Below, piece by piece: positions 7,683 through 15,009 of a stretch of 64,000 nucleotides of DNA; position 1 is the first letter of the stretch, and each line of letters opens with the position of its first letter. The position numbers and the translations under genes are program-made. The stretch lies in assembly GCF_014873875.1 (NCBI RefSeq), contig NZ_JADBEM010000001.1, positions 8,866,001 through 8,930,000 of the forward strand, written 5' to 3'. This DNA is from Actinopolymorpha pittospori. GTDB lineage: Bacteria > Actinomycetota > Actinomycetes > Propionibacteriales > Actinopolymorphaceae. The notes under the pieces are model-generated. The model saw nothing but the letters and a program-made list of their open reading frames with translations. It did not search any database and was not told where the DNA came from.

Positions 7683-9010
7683 GGGGTCGCCTCGGAACCC
7701 TCGACCTGCGGCGGGTGCGCCGGATCGTCGTGGTCGAACGCACCGGTCACGCCGACGGCCGGAACGGTCTGGACCGGCGCGGCCTGCCAGCCGTCACGGC
7801 GTACGGCGGCGACGAAGAGGTCAACCAGCTCAGGGTCGAAGTGGGTGCCGCGGCACCGCACCAGCTCCTCGACCGCCTCGTCGACCGGGCGAGCGGCACG
7901 GTAGGAGCGCACGCTGGTCATGCAGTCGAACGCGTCGGAGATGGACAGCACGCGGGCGAAGACCGGGATGTCGGTGGCGCGCAGGCCGGACGGGTAGCCC
8001 GTCCCGTCGTAGCGCTCGTGGTGGTGCATGATGCCGGCCCGGGCGTCCTCGAGGAAGGCGATGTCGCCCACCACCTCGACCCCGTGCAGCGGGTGCAGCT
8101 TGATGGACTCGAACTCGTCCTCGGTGAGCCGACCGTCCTTTTGCAGGACCCTGGTCGGTACGCCGATCTTGCCGACGTCGTGGAGCAGACCCGCCTCGGC
8201 CACCGCCTCGAGCCGGTCGCCGTCCCAGCCCATCTGCTGGCCGAGCATGCGGGCGGCCTTGCTCACGCGTTCTCCGTGGCCCCTGGTGTAGAGGTCCTTG
8301 GTCTCGATCGCCTGCGCGAGCGCCTGCAGCGTCGACTGGTGTGCCTTCTGCTCGGCGGCGTACTGGGCGAAGGCCCACCGCGCGACGAGCAGGGGTGCGA
8401 GGACGAGCAGCCCGGCCATCGGACCGAGCTGGCCGAGCCACAACACCGCGAGCAGAAGGCCGAGGTAGGAGTAGCCGAGGAAGGAGAGGAACACCTCGAC
8501 GAAGTTGGCTTTCATCGTGCGCAGCGGACTGCCGCCGCCGTCCAGCCAGAGCACGCCGCTGATCAGCACGGCGTTGGAGATGTGCCAGGCGATGATCGCC
8601 GCCGTGACCGGGACGAGTATGTAGGGGAAGGAGTCGCGGGCCAGCGTGCCGACCTCACCGCCGAGCGCGACGTAGACCGCCCCGCCGATGAACGTGCACA
8701 CGACGCCCTGGGCGACGTTGTAGGCCCGCTTGTCGAAGGAGTAGGCGCGCCTCTTGGTGAAGAGCGCCCCGATGAGAGCGGGGGCACCCCACATGCCGAG
8801 GACCGGGTAAGTCGCGACCGCCACGACGGAGGTCAGCGACACAAGGACGTTGCGGCCGAGCCGAGCCTTGAACTGCTCGGTCAGCAGCACGAGACCAGCG
8901 AAGAAGATGAGGTCGACCGGGCGTGGAACGCTCGCCAGTGACCAGGCCGAGAGCGAAGCGGCCACCACACACAGCCCAATGACGTAGACCCGGGTGGCAC
9001 GACTCGGCAT
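7679..9010 (-). CDS. Membrane-bound HD-GYP domain phosphodiesterase
   Basis: 443 aa with an N-terminal membrane domain (about 8-215; several helices) and a C-terminal HD-GYP domain. All signature residues are present: GHGERVS (244-250), HD at 277-278 in 'LLHDVGKIGVP', and 'HHHERYDGTGYPSGL' around 329-343. Proteins of this class hydrolyse c-di-GMP at the inner face of the membrane. It is the first gene of the minus-strand operon HD-GYP / degenerate HD / biotinyl protein / thioesterase. The membrane sensor domain suggests regulation by an unknown signal. Confidence 0.9.
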   Translation of the reverse strand: MPSRATRVYVIGLCVVAASLSAWSLASVPRPVDLIFFAGLVLLTEQFKARLGRNVLVSLTSVVAVATYPVLGMWGAPALIGALFTKRRAYSFDKRAYNVAQGVVCTFIGGAVYVALGGEVGTLARDSFPYILVPVTAAIIAWHISNAVLISGVLWLDGGGSPLRTMKANFVEVFLSFLGYSYLGLLLAVLWLGQLGPMAGLLVLAPLLVARWAFAQYAAEQKAHQSTLQALAQAIETKDLYTRGHGERVSKAARMLGQQMGWDGDRLEAVAEAGLLHDVGKIGVPTRVLQKDGRLTEDEFESIKLHPLHGVEVVGDIAFLEDARAGIMHHHERYDGTGYPSGLRATDIPVFARVLSISDAFDCMTSVRSYRAARPVDEAVEELVRCRGTHFDPELVDLFVAAVRRDGWQAAPVQTVPAVGVTGAFDHDDPAHPPQVEGSEATP

Positions 9011-9220
9011 GGATGACCACTCTTCCTGACCGGCTCGCGAAGAGCTTAGCCGCCACAGGCGGTCCGATCATCCCCTGTCCCAGAACGCTTTCACGTCGCG
9101 GTGGCGTCGTCGGGACGGGCTCGTCACACCTCCGCTGTCTCCTTCGTCGCGCGATGCTCTCCCCGCTATGCCGTACACATGCGCGTCACTTGTCTGCTAC
9201 GGCGGCACCCGCTCGAACCG

Positions 9221-9241
9221 GACCGGCGAAGCTCGCCGGTC
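9221..9241 (-). terminator. Hairpin directly after the 19-aa ORF
   Basis: A perfect 9-bp stem (GACCGGCGA / TCGCCGGTC) with a 3-nt loop lies 9 nt downstream of the stop codon of the tiny ORF at 9251-9310. It could end that transcript or act as an attenuator for the HD-GYP operon 211 nt further on. Confidence 0.55.
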
Positions 9242-9250
9242 AGTCGTCAC

Positions 9251-9310
9251 TCAGCCCCAGTCCCAGCCGCCACGCTTGGCGACCAGCGTGCACTTGCGAA
9301 CGCCGTTCAT
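9251..9310 (-). CDS. Candidate 19-aa peptide (MNGVRKCTLVAKRGGWDWG)
   Basis: ATG at 9310, stop at 9251. The Shine-Dalgarno sequence GGAGGAGG, about 7 nt before the ATG, is among the strongest in the window. The product is basic in the middle (R, K, K, R) with one Cys and ends GGWDWG. A terminator-like hairpin follows immediately. No family is recognised. Possibilities are a leader peptide controlling the downstream HD-GYP operon, a free small protein, or a precursor of a modified peptide; no modifying enzyme is encoded nearby. Support is the RBS plus hairpin context, not homology. Confidence 0.45.
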   Translation of the reverse strand: MNGVRKCTLVAKRGGWDWG

Positions 9311-10081
9311 AGCCTGTCCTCCTCCTGTGTCTGAGGTGAGGGGATCGGGTCGGCGCGCCGGCGACCGACACCGACACGGAGAGCTACATCTCGCCCGCAA
9401 GCGTGAACACGCACCGCTTACAGCGAACCACCAAAACGCGTTTCGATCCCGCGGTTTCCGCCATCGCGTGACCGGCTGGTGAAGAGTCAACGGGTAAAGA
9501 TCCACCAGGTCAACCCATGCCAGAACGGGCGACTTCGCTCCGTGACCATGACTTTCAGTGATCTTCGCATGTCCGCCTCTTCCGGGCGGAAAACGACCAA
9601 AGTGCGGCGGGCTACGCCTGAGATGGTGACTTTGGGTCCACGTGGTCAGACCGAGAATCAGACAGATCGCCATGCCTTCGATTACTGAACGTGAACCCGA
9701 TACTGAGCGTGTCTCTGCCCATGCCGAACGGCGTTCTGCGACAAGTTGAGCGGTAGGTGGCGGGAGCGCGTACGATCGCGCGAGCACCCCGGAAGACGTG
9801 ATCACGTTCCGTAGGAATCTCCGGCGATCTCACGGCGGAGGCAGCGAACTGCGTCGGAAAATTCATACGCAGAGTTACCCCTTTTTTGACTGCGACAACC
9901 CGGCCTTGCCTTCGTCGGACGCCGTTGCGGACCTCGCGAGACCTTCGTGCGAAGATGCCCGCGGCGCACTGACCGCACCCACGGCGAGTCCGTTGAAGTG
10001 CAAGTTGACCACAACGGACGGCCTGGCGAGCGGAAAATTCGGAGCGCGCAGACTGCGGAGACAACACGAGAAGGTGAAGTG
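9311..10081. other. Long non-coding interval upstream of bL37
   Basis: About 770 bp, noticeably lower in GC than the flanks (for example 9481-9720). No convincing gene was found on either strand; the open frames present lack RBS and family features. It must hold the promoters of the minus-strand 19-aa ORF/HD-GYP operon and of the plus-strand bL37 gene. A TTGACC hexamer at 10005-10010 is a possible -35 element for bL37, but no well-spaced -10 was found. Confidence 0.4.
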
Positions 10082-10156
10082 ATGGCGAAGAACGGACGGC
10101 GACGTCGGGCCCGGCGCAAGAAGGCCGCCAACCACGGCAAGCGCCCCAACACCTGA
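10082..10156 (+). CDS. 50S ribosomal protein bL37
   Basis: A 24-aa, extremely basic protein that begins MAKNGRRRRARRKKAANHGK and ends RPNT. It matches the actinobacteria-specific ribosomal protein bL37 seen in the Mycobacterium smegmatis 70S structure (MAKRGRKKR...ANHGKRPN pattern). Such small genes are often missed by annotation. AGAAGGTGA precedes the ATG, and a strong hairpin follows 18 nt after the stop. It lies convergent to rsrA-sigR. Confidence 0.85.
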   Translation: MAKNGRRRRARRKKAANHGKRPNT

Positions 10157-10174
10157 GCGACGCGGTAGAAACGA

Positions 10175-10208
10175 AACGGACCCCACGCCAGCTGGCGTGG
10201 GGTCCGTT
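10175..10208. terminator. Bidirectional terminator between bL37 and rsrA
   Basis: A perfect 34-nt palindrome (17-bp arms, AACGGACCCCACGCCAG and its complement) lies between the convergent stops of bL37 (10156) and rsrA (10248). It is preceded by GAAACG and followed by TTGG. It is the most stable hairpin noted in the window. Confidence 0.88.
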
Positions 10209-10247
10209 GGTGTCTGGGTGCTCGGCCGCCCGGTGGGCGCTGCGGGC

Positions 10248-10529
10248 TCAGCTGCCTGACTTCTCCTCGGAGAGCTCGACGTGCACCTCGCGGATACGGG
10301 TCAGAACCTTGGCCCGAAGGTCGCTCGGCGGTTTGTCGCAGCCACACGATCGCGCGACGAGGGACTTCACCAGGCCCTCGAGGTCGTACTTCTGCAAGCA
10401 CGGTGCGCACTCGTCGAGATGATGCTGAATCTTCGAACAGTCAGCGTCGTCCATCTCCCGGTCGAGGAAGAGGAAGACCCGCTCGAGAATGTCCGAGCAG
10501 TCGACCTCGTGCGGCTTCCCGCAGCTCAT
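10248..10529 (-). CDS. rsrA: Zinc-binding anti-sigma factor (RsrA/RshA family)
   Basis: A 93-aa redox-sensing anti-sigma factor with the HxxxCxxC motif (H37, C41, C44) plus C11. These are the same positions as the zinc ligands and trigger cysteines of Streptomyces RsrA. Under reducing conditions it binds zinc and sequesters SigR; thiol oxidation forms a disulfide and frees the sigma factor. Extra cysteines are at 3, 62 and 64. It is translated from the sigR message: the start overlaps the sigR stop by 4 bp (10526-10529). Confidence 0.93.
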   Translation of the reverse strand: MSCGKPHEVDCSDILERVFLFLDREMDDADCSKIQHHLDECAPCLQKYDLEGLVKSLVARSCGCDKPPSDLRAKVLTRIREVHVELSEEKSGS

Positions 10530-11140
10530 GCGTCCTCGCCACCCTTCGGGCTGCCCGTCGGGACGAGTCCGCGTCCCCGGGCGTAGTCCTCGAGGAGTTC
10601 ACGCAGTTGGCGCCTGCCCCGGTGCAGCCGCGACATCACCGTGCCGATGGGGGTGCCCATGATCTCGGCGATCTCCTTGTAGGAGAAGCCCTCGACGTCG
10701 GCGAGGTAGACAGCCATCCGGAAGTCGTCGGGCACCTGCTGCAGCGCTTCCTTGACATCGGAGTCGGGGAGGTGCTCCAGCGCCTCGGCCTCGGCCGACT
10801 TCAGGCCCGCCGAGGTGTGCGACTCGGCCCGGGCGATCTGCCAGTCCTCGATCTCCTCGGTCGCGGCACGTTGCGGCTCCCGCTGACGCTTGCGGTAGCT
10901 GTTGATGAACGTGTTGGTCAGAATGCGGTAGAGCCAGGCCTTGAGGTTGGTGCCCTCGCTGAACTGGTGGAACGAGGAGTACGCCTTGGCGAAGGTCTCC
11001 TGGACCAGATCGTCCGCATCCGCCGGGTTTCGCGTCATTCGGAGGGCAGCGTTGTACAGCTGGTCGAGGAACGGCAGCGCATCCCGCTCGAAACGGGCGC
11101 TCCGCTCCTCCGGTGTTTCGGCATTGGCGACAGCTGTCAT
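10526..11140 (-). CDS. sigR: ECF sigma factor SigR/SigH (thiol-oxidative stress)
   Basis: 204 aa with sigma region 2 (about 20-90; 'DADDLVQETFAKAY') and region 4 (about 130-190; 'EGFSYKEIAEIMGTPIGTVM'), the layout of SigR/SigH. It directs transcription of thioredoxin, mycothiol and proteostasis genes during disulfide stress. The ATG at 11140 gives the standard product. The frame is open without stop to 11398, so an N-terminally extended isoform, as known for Streptomyces SigR', is possible. A consensus SigR promoter lies upstream at 11301-11327. It is in an operon with rsrA. Confidence 0.93.
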   Translation of the reverse strand: MTAVANAETPEERSARFERDALPFLDQLYNAALRMTRNPADADDLVQETFAKAYSSFHQFSEGTNLKAWLYRILTNTFINSYRKRQREPQRAATEEIEDWQIARAESHTSAGLKSAEAEALEHLPDSDVKEALQQVPDDFRMAVYLADVEGFSYKEIAEIMGTPIGTVMSRLHRGRRQLRELLEDYARGRGLVPTGSPKGGEDA

Positions 11141-11300
11141 CGCCCGCGAGGATAGCTCTACCGTCGCCGGCGCGTGCGCGGGCGTCCACTCTCGCCAGGT
11201 CGTCGTGACGTCGGCCGAGTTCGGCCGAGACTGGCAGGCAGCAACCACAAAGCCTCCTTCGCAGCGCCGTCCGACCTTCGCCCGGCGCTCCGAATGCCAC

Positions 11301-11327
11301 AACACGCGGGGCCACCACGAGATTCCC
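11301..11327 (-). promoter_or_regulatory. SigR-dependent autoregulatory promoter of sigR-rsrA
   Basis: On the minus strand, GGGAAT (11327-11322), an 18-nt spacer, then GTT (11303-11301). This is an exact match to the Streptomyces SigR consensus GGGAAT-N18-GTT. It sits about 160 nt upstream of the sigR ATG, as expected for the inducible promoter that amplifies sigR during oxidative stress. Confidence 0.85.
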
Positions 11328-11403
11328 GGGCCGACGATGATCTGCCCGGGTTCTTGCTCGGAAAGAGGACGAAACCCCCATGGGCCGGGTTCGTCCACGT
11401 CGG

Positions 11404-11466
11404 CCAGGTCGGCCGGTCAGCCAGGTCGGCCGGTCAGCCAGGTCGGCCGGGTCACCCAGGTCGGCC
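11404..11466. repeat. 17-bp tandem repeat (CCAGGTCGGCCGGTCAG)
   Basis: Units at 11404-11420 and 11421-11437 are identical; a third (11438-11454) is nearly so and a partial fourth runs to 11466. The array lies between the sigR upstream region and the end of the alpha/beta hydrolase gene. It is too short and unspaced to be CRISPR. Confidence 0.8.
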
Positions 11467-11484
11467 ACGCCGCCCCGGCAGCCC

Positions 11485-12120
11485 TCAGACGCCGACCCTC
11501 CGGGCGATCCACTCGGCGATCGCCTCGACGAGCACCATGAGCGCGTCCTCCTGGCTGACCGGCGCCGAACGGGCGACGCGGAACTCGTGGTCGGCGCCTG
11601 GGACGACCGCGACGTCCGGCCCGTCCGGCAGCTCCTCCGGTCGGCCGAACGCGTCCCGCTCGCCCTGGACGACGAGGGTCGGCACTCCGGAGCCGAGGAG
11701 CTCCTCGACACGGGACTTCTCCGGGCGCCCGGGCGGATGCAGCGGGAACGCGAGGGCGACGCAGCCGACGGCCCCGACGCGCCGTGCCGTACGACAGGCG
11801 ACGCGGGCGCCGGCGCTGCGGCCGCCGACGACCAGCGGCGTCCTGGTGCGCAGGGAGTTCATCGCGGCGATCCAGGCCCGGTCCAGCGTGTCGGGCGCCG
11901 GCGCGATCCGGCGGCCGGCCAGCCGCCAGGGCTGCTCGACGCGGATCACCGTGACGTCGTAGGCCGGGAGGGTGGCCGCGACCATCTCGAGGTCTCGTGC
12001 CTCTGGGCCCCCACCCGCGCCGTGGCCGAGGACGAGCGTCGCCGAGGTGCGACGCGCCCGGTTGTAGATCAGCCGCGCCGTGCCCTCAGGAGTCTCGACC
12101 AGCCGCTTGGTCCCCGTCAT
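11485..12120 (-). CDS. Alpha/beta hydrolase (KANL3/Tex30-type dienelactone-like)
   Basis: 211 aa with the hydrolase fold landmarks: 'LVLGHGAGGG' oxyanion loop near the N-terminus, nucleophile elbow GGRSAGAR (about residue 100), acid region 'TLVVQGERDAFG', and catalytic His in 'PGADHEF' near the C-terminus. The family has no uniform substrate. The ATG at 12120 is chosen because upstream in-frame residues are low-complexity and unlike the fold. Monocistronic, minus strand; stop just beyond the 17-bp repeat. Confidence 0.8.
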   Translation of the reverse strand: MTGTKRLVETPEGTARLIYNRARRTSATLVLGHGAGGGPEARDLEMVAATLPAYDVTVIRVEQPWRLAGRRIAPAPDTLDRAWIAAMNSLRTRTPLVVGGRSAGARVACRTARRVGAVGCVALAFPLHPPGRPEKSRVEELLGSGVPTLVVQGERDAFGRPEELPDGPDVAVVPGADHEFRVARSAPVSQEDALMVLVEAIAEWIARRVGV

Positions 12121-12243
12121 GAGGATGATCGTCGCAGAGAATCCGCCCGTCCGGCCCGGACACCGACCAGAAGGCCCGGACCGGGCGGGACGTGGAAGGG
12201 ACCCGGCGCCGACCTGGCGCCGACTGCGCGACACGGGCACGAC

Positions 12244-12996
12244 CTAGAACAGGCCGCCGGCCTGCTCGTCGACCTCCTCCGCGGGCAGGGGCTCGCGGAG
12301 TTCGGGGCCGTTGTTGCGCACGTTGTTGACCGCCGTCGAAACGGGATAGGCGTCCAGCCGGCCCGGCGCCGCGGGCACCAGCACCGACCGCAGCTTCGTC
12401 GCGTCGTCCAGCCGCGGGTCGAGCCAGGTGGAGTACTGAGCGGGCTCGACGAGCAGCGGCATCCGGTCGTGGATCCGGCCGACGTTGTCCTCCGCCGTGG
12501 TCGTCAGCACCGTGCACGTCCACACCAGCCGGTCGGGGTCGTCCTCCTCCTTGGAGGGGTCCCGCCAGATCTCGTAGAGACCCGCCATGGCGAGGATGCC
12601 GCCGTCGCTCGGGTGGATGAAGAACGGCTGCTTCTTGCCCTTCTGCTCGCCGTACCACTCGTAGTAGCCGTCGGCCGGGATCAGGCAGCGCCGCCGGGCG
12701 AACGCGCGCCGGAAGGCCGGCTTCTCGGCGGCGGTCTCCAACCGGGCGTTGATCAGCCGGTTGCCGATCTTGGCGTCCTTCGCCCAGGACGGGATGAGGC
12801 CCCAGCGGACCAGGGTGAGCCGACGCTGCGGCTCGGCCTCCTCGTCGTCGGAGGGCGGCCGGTCGAGGACGGCCGCGACCTGCCTGGTCGGCGCGACGTT
12901 GAAGTCGGCGAGCTTCTCGCGGACGTCGACCCGCGCGACCTCGAACTCCCGGGCGAGGTCCTCCGGGTCACGACTCAGCGAATATCTCCCGCACAC
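12244..12996 (-). CDS. SOS-response-associated protein, YedK/HMCES family
   Basis: 250 aa. The GTG start at 12996 puts Cys at position 2 (MCGRYSL), the residue exposed after Met removal that forms the thiazolidine crosslink to abasic sites in single-stranded DNA. The other conserved active-site residues are visible: N83 in 'LINARLET', E113 in YYEWYG and H176 in IHDRMP. It shields AP sites during replication and may self-reverse the crosslink. GGAGAG lies about 8 nt upstream. A homolog occupies the equivalent place next to aroA in mycobacteria (Rv3226c). Divergent from the T-box/aspS unit. Confidence 0.92.
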   Translation of the reverse strand: MCGRYSLSRDPEDLAREFEVARVDVREKLADFNVAPTRQVAAVLDRPPSDDEEAEPQRRLTLVRWGLIPSWAKDAKIGNRLINARLETAAEKPAFRRAFARRRCLIPADGYYEWYGEQKGKKQPFFIHPSDGGILAMAGLYEIWRDPSKEEDDPDRLVWTCTVLTTTAEDNVGRIHDRMPLLVEPAQYSTWLDPRLDDATKLRSVLVPAAPGRLDAYPVSTAVNNVRNNGPELREPLPAEEVDEQAGGLF

Positions 12997-13200
12997 ACCG
13001 ACCACTCTCCCGTGTCGACGGCTGAACGTGCTCGGGCGGGGTCCGAGGAAAGGTCGGGCACCCGCCGAAGCGGAGCGGCGCCCGTCCGGGCGCGGCTCCC
13101 ATTCTTTCGGCGACCGCCGACAGTGCCAAACACCTGGACGCGAAAACCCGGTCGGCCGTTGGCCCCCCTGGCCGCTACGCTGAACGGCAACGGCGACGAC
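12997..13200. other. Divergent promoter interval between yedK-like gene and T-box leader
   Basis: About 200 bp without a gene. It should contain the minus-strand promoter of the YedK-like gene and the plus-strand promoter of the aspS T-box transcript. A TACGCT hexamer at 13176-13181 ('GCTACGCTGAAC') fits a plus-strand -10 box about 20 nt before the T-box stem I. Confidence 0.4.
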
Positions 13201-13450
13201 GGAGACAAGTAGCGCGGGTTCGACCGGAGCACAGAGAGCCGACCGGTAGCTGAGATGGCGGCGTCCGGACCCCGACGCGAAGACCCTCCCGAGCCGCGGA
13301 GAGGAACGGCCACCCCCGTCCGGGTGGCCCAGTAAGCTCCGCCGCCCGGCCCCCGTCAACGGGCCCGAACGAGGTCGTCGTCTCCTTCGGGGGACGACGG
13401 CGAAGGTGTGGTGGCACCGCGAGTCCCCCTCGCCCACACCCCAGGGGACG
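13201..13450 (+). ncRNA. T-box riboswitch, tRNA-Asp specific (GAC specifier)
   Basis: Stem I base GGAG (13201-13204) pairs with CTCC (13286-13289). The opposing internal loop carries the S-turn AAGTAG (13207-13212) on the 5' side and the specifier GAC (Asp codon, 13282-13284) on the 3' side. AGAGAG (13233-13238) and CTGAGA (13250-13255) are the conserved stem I motifs. GGCCACC/GGGTGGCC forms a further hairpin (about 13308-13329). The T-box core GTGGTGGCACCGCG ends at 13421 and is closed by GGCGA (13399-13403) with TCGCC (13430-13434). TGGC in the T-box pairs with a GCCA acceptor end, as tRNA-Asp (discriminator G73) has. An overlapping GTCCCC/GGGGAC hairpin (13423-13449) is the likely alternative structure. 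It should sense uncharged tRNA-Asp and control the synthetase gene. Confidence 0.87.
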
Positions 13451-13511
13451 CAACCAGGCAGGGATGCCAGGGACACCCCTGGAGTCCCGACACCCGTGGG
13501 AGGTGACCACC

Positions 13512-14831
13512 ATGCAGCAGCCTGTCCTGCCCATCGCGCAGTCAGGTACCCGTACCCTCGCCGCCGAGCTCCCGTCCCGAGCCGGTGACGACGTGCGGCT
13601 CGCGGGCTGGGTCCACCGCCGCCGGCGCCTCGCGTCCGTCACGTTCGTCGTACTCCGTGACCGCAGTGGTCTGGCCCAGGTCGTCGTCCGCGAACCGCGG
13701 GCCCTGACCCAGGTCGAGGAGATCGGCGAGGAGACCGTCGTCGAGGTGACCGGGAAGGCCGTGGCCAACCCGCAGACACCCGGAGGAGTCGAGGTCGTCG
13801 ACCCGACCTTCCACCTGTTGACCGAACCGGCGAGAACACCGCCGGTCGAACTCTGGCGCCCGGCCGTCAACGCCGGCTTGCCGACGCTGCTGGACCACGC
13901 GCCGGTCACGCTGCGGCACCCGCTGCTGCGGGCGCCGTTCGAACTGGCCGCCGCGTCGGTGGCGGGTTTCCGTGACACGCTCGGCGGACTCGACTTCACC
14001 GAGATCCAGACCCCGAAGATCGTGGGCTCGGTGACCGAGAGCGGTGCCAACGTCTTCAAGCTCGACTACTTCGGCGGGCCCGCCTACCTCGCCCAGTCGC
14101 CGCAGTTCTACAAGCAGACGATGGTCGGCGTGTTCGAGCGGGTCTTCGAGGTCGGACCGGTGTTCCGGGCCGAGCCGCACGACACGGTGCGACACCTCGC
14201 GGAGTACGTCTCCCTCGACGGCGAGCTCGGCTTCGTCCGCGACCACCGGGACGTGATGGCCATGGTGGCACGGGTGGTGGCCGGCATGCTGGACGCCGTC
14301 CGGGAACGCGCCGCAGGCGCCGTCGAGCGTCTCGACCTGACCCTGCCGAAGCTGCCCGCGGAGATCCCGTCGCTGCACTTCTCCGAGGCGCTGCGGCTGG
14401 TCGGAGCCTCACCGGACGAACCGGACCTCGCCCCCGCGCACGAGCGCGCGATCGGCGAGTGGGCACTGCGCGAGCACGGCAGCGACTTCGTGTTCGTGAC
14501 GGGCTACCCGATGGTGAAGCGGCCGTTCTACACCCATCCACAGCCCGACGACCCACGCTGGTCGAACTCCTTCGACCTACTGTTCCGCGGCCTCGAACTG
14601 GTGACCGGCGGGCAGCGGCTGCACCGGTACGAGGACTACGTCGCCGCCCTGGAGGCGGCCGGCCAGCCGCTCGAGCCGTTCGCGTCGTACCTCGAGACCT
14701 TCGCGTACGGCATGCCGCCGCACGGCGGGTTCGCGTTCGGGCTGGAACGCTGGACCGCCCGCCTGGTCGGGGTGGAGAACATCCGCCAGGTGACGCTCTT
14801 CCCGCGGGACCTGCACCGGCTCGCGCCGTAG
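13512..14831 (+). CDS. aspS: Aspartyl-tRNA synthetase, archaeal-type (possibly non-discriminating)
   Basis: 439 aa. N-terminal OB anticodon-binding domain ('VRLAGWVHRRR', about 25-35) and class II catalytic core: motif 2-like 'VFEVGPVFRAEPHDTVRHL' and motif 3 'GFAFGLERWTARL' near the C-terminus. The length and the absence of the ~100-aa bacterial GAD insertion mark it as the archaeal/eukaryotic AspRS type, which in some bacteria charges both tRNA-Asp and tRNA-Asn. GGGAGGTG precedes the ATG. It lies 60 nt downstream of a T-box with an Asp specifier, and is followed by a strong hairpin at 14839. Whether it is the only AspRS of the cell cannot be seen here. Confidence 0.88.
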   Translation: MQQPVLPIAQSGTRTLAAELPSRAGDDVRLAGWVHRRRRLASVTFVVLRDRSGLAQVVVREPRALTQVEEIGEETVVEVTGKAVANPQTPGGVEVVDPTFHLLTEPARTPPVELWRPAVNAGLPTLLDHAPVTLRHPLLRAPFELAAASVAGFRDTLGGLDFTEIQTPKIVGSVTESGANVFKLDYFGGPAYLAQSPQFYKQTMVGVFERVFEVGPVFRAEPHDTVRHLAEYVSLDGELGFVRDHRDVMAMVARVVAGMLDAVRERAAGAVERLDLTLPKLPAEIPSLHFSEALRLVGASPDEPDLAPAHERAIGEWALREHGSDFVFVTGYPMVKRPFYTHPQPDDPRWSNSFDLLFRGLELVTGGQRLHRYEDYVAALEAAGQPLEPFASYLETFAYGMPPHGGFAFGLERWTARLVGVENIRQVTLFPRDLHRLAP

Positions 14832-14838
14832 CGTCGGT

Positions 14839-14876
14839 CGGGCCCGGTCGCGAGGTGGTACCCGCGACCGGGCCCG
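14839..14876 (+). terminator. Hairpin terminator of aspS
   Basis: A perfect 14-bp stem (CGGGCCCGGTCGCG and its complement) with a 10-nt loop, starting 8 nt after the aspS stop. No U-tract. Confidence 0.8.
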
Positions 14877-15009
14877 GCACCGCCGACCCCTCCGCACCGG
14901 CCACCGGACTGCCCGGGAGCCGGCTCGTACGGCCTACGCCCGCCACGGCGAATCGTCCGGCGACATGCCGCGAAGCGGTGTGAATGTTCGGAACGGGCCG
15001 AGAAGCGGT

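Noticed and set aside
9011..9250. c-di-GMP riboswitch before the HD-GYP gene
   Set aside because: I looked for GEMM-type conserved loops and found none; only the hairpin after the tiny ORF is evident.
9612..10067. 151-aa minus-strand ORF upstream of bL37
   Set aside because: Composition and codon pattern look random, overlaps several other random frames; no RBS.
11404..11466. Possible CRISPR array
   Set aside because: Repeats are directly adjacent with no spacers and only three to four units; simple tandem repeat.
11380..13212. 610-aa plus-strand frame across the hydrolase and YedK-like genes
   Set aside because: Shadow of two genes with clear catalytic residues on the other strand; starts inside the 17-bp repeat.
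14853..14862. GGTGGTACC resembling a second T-box core
   Set aside because: It is the loop of the aspS terminator hairpin; no stem I or specifier nearby.
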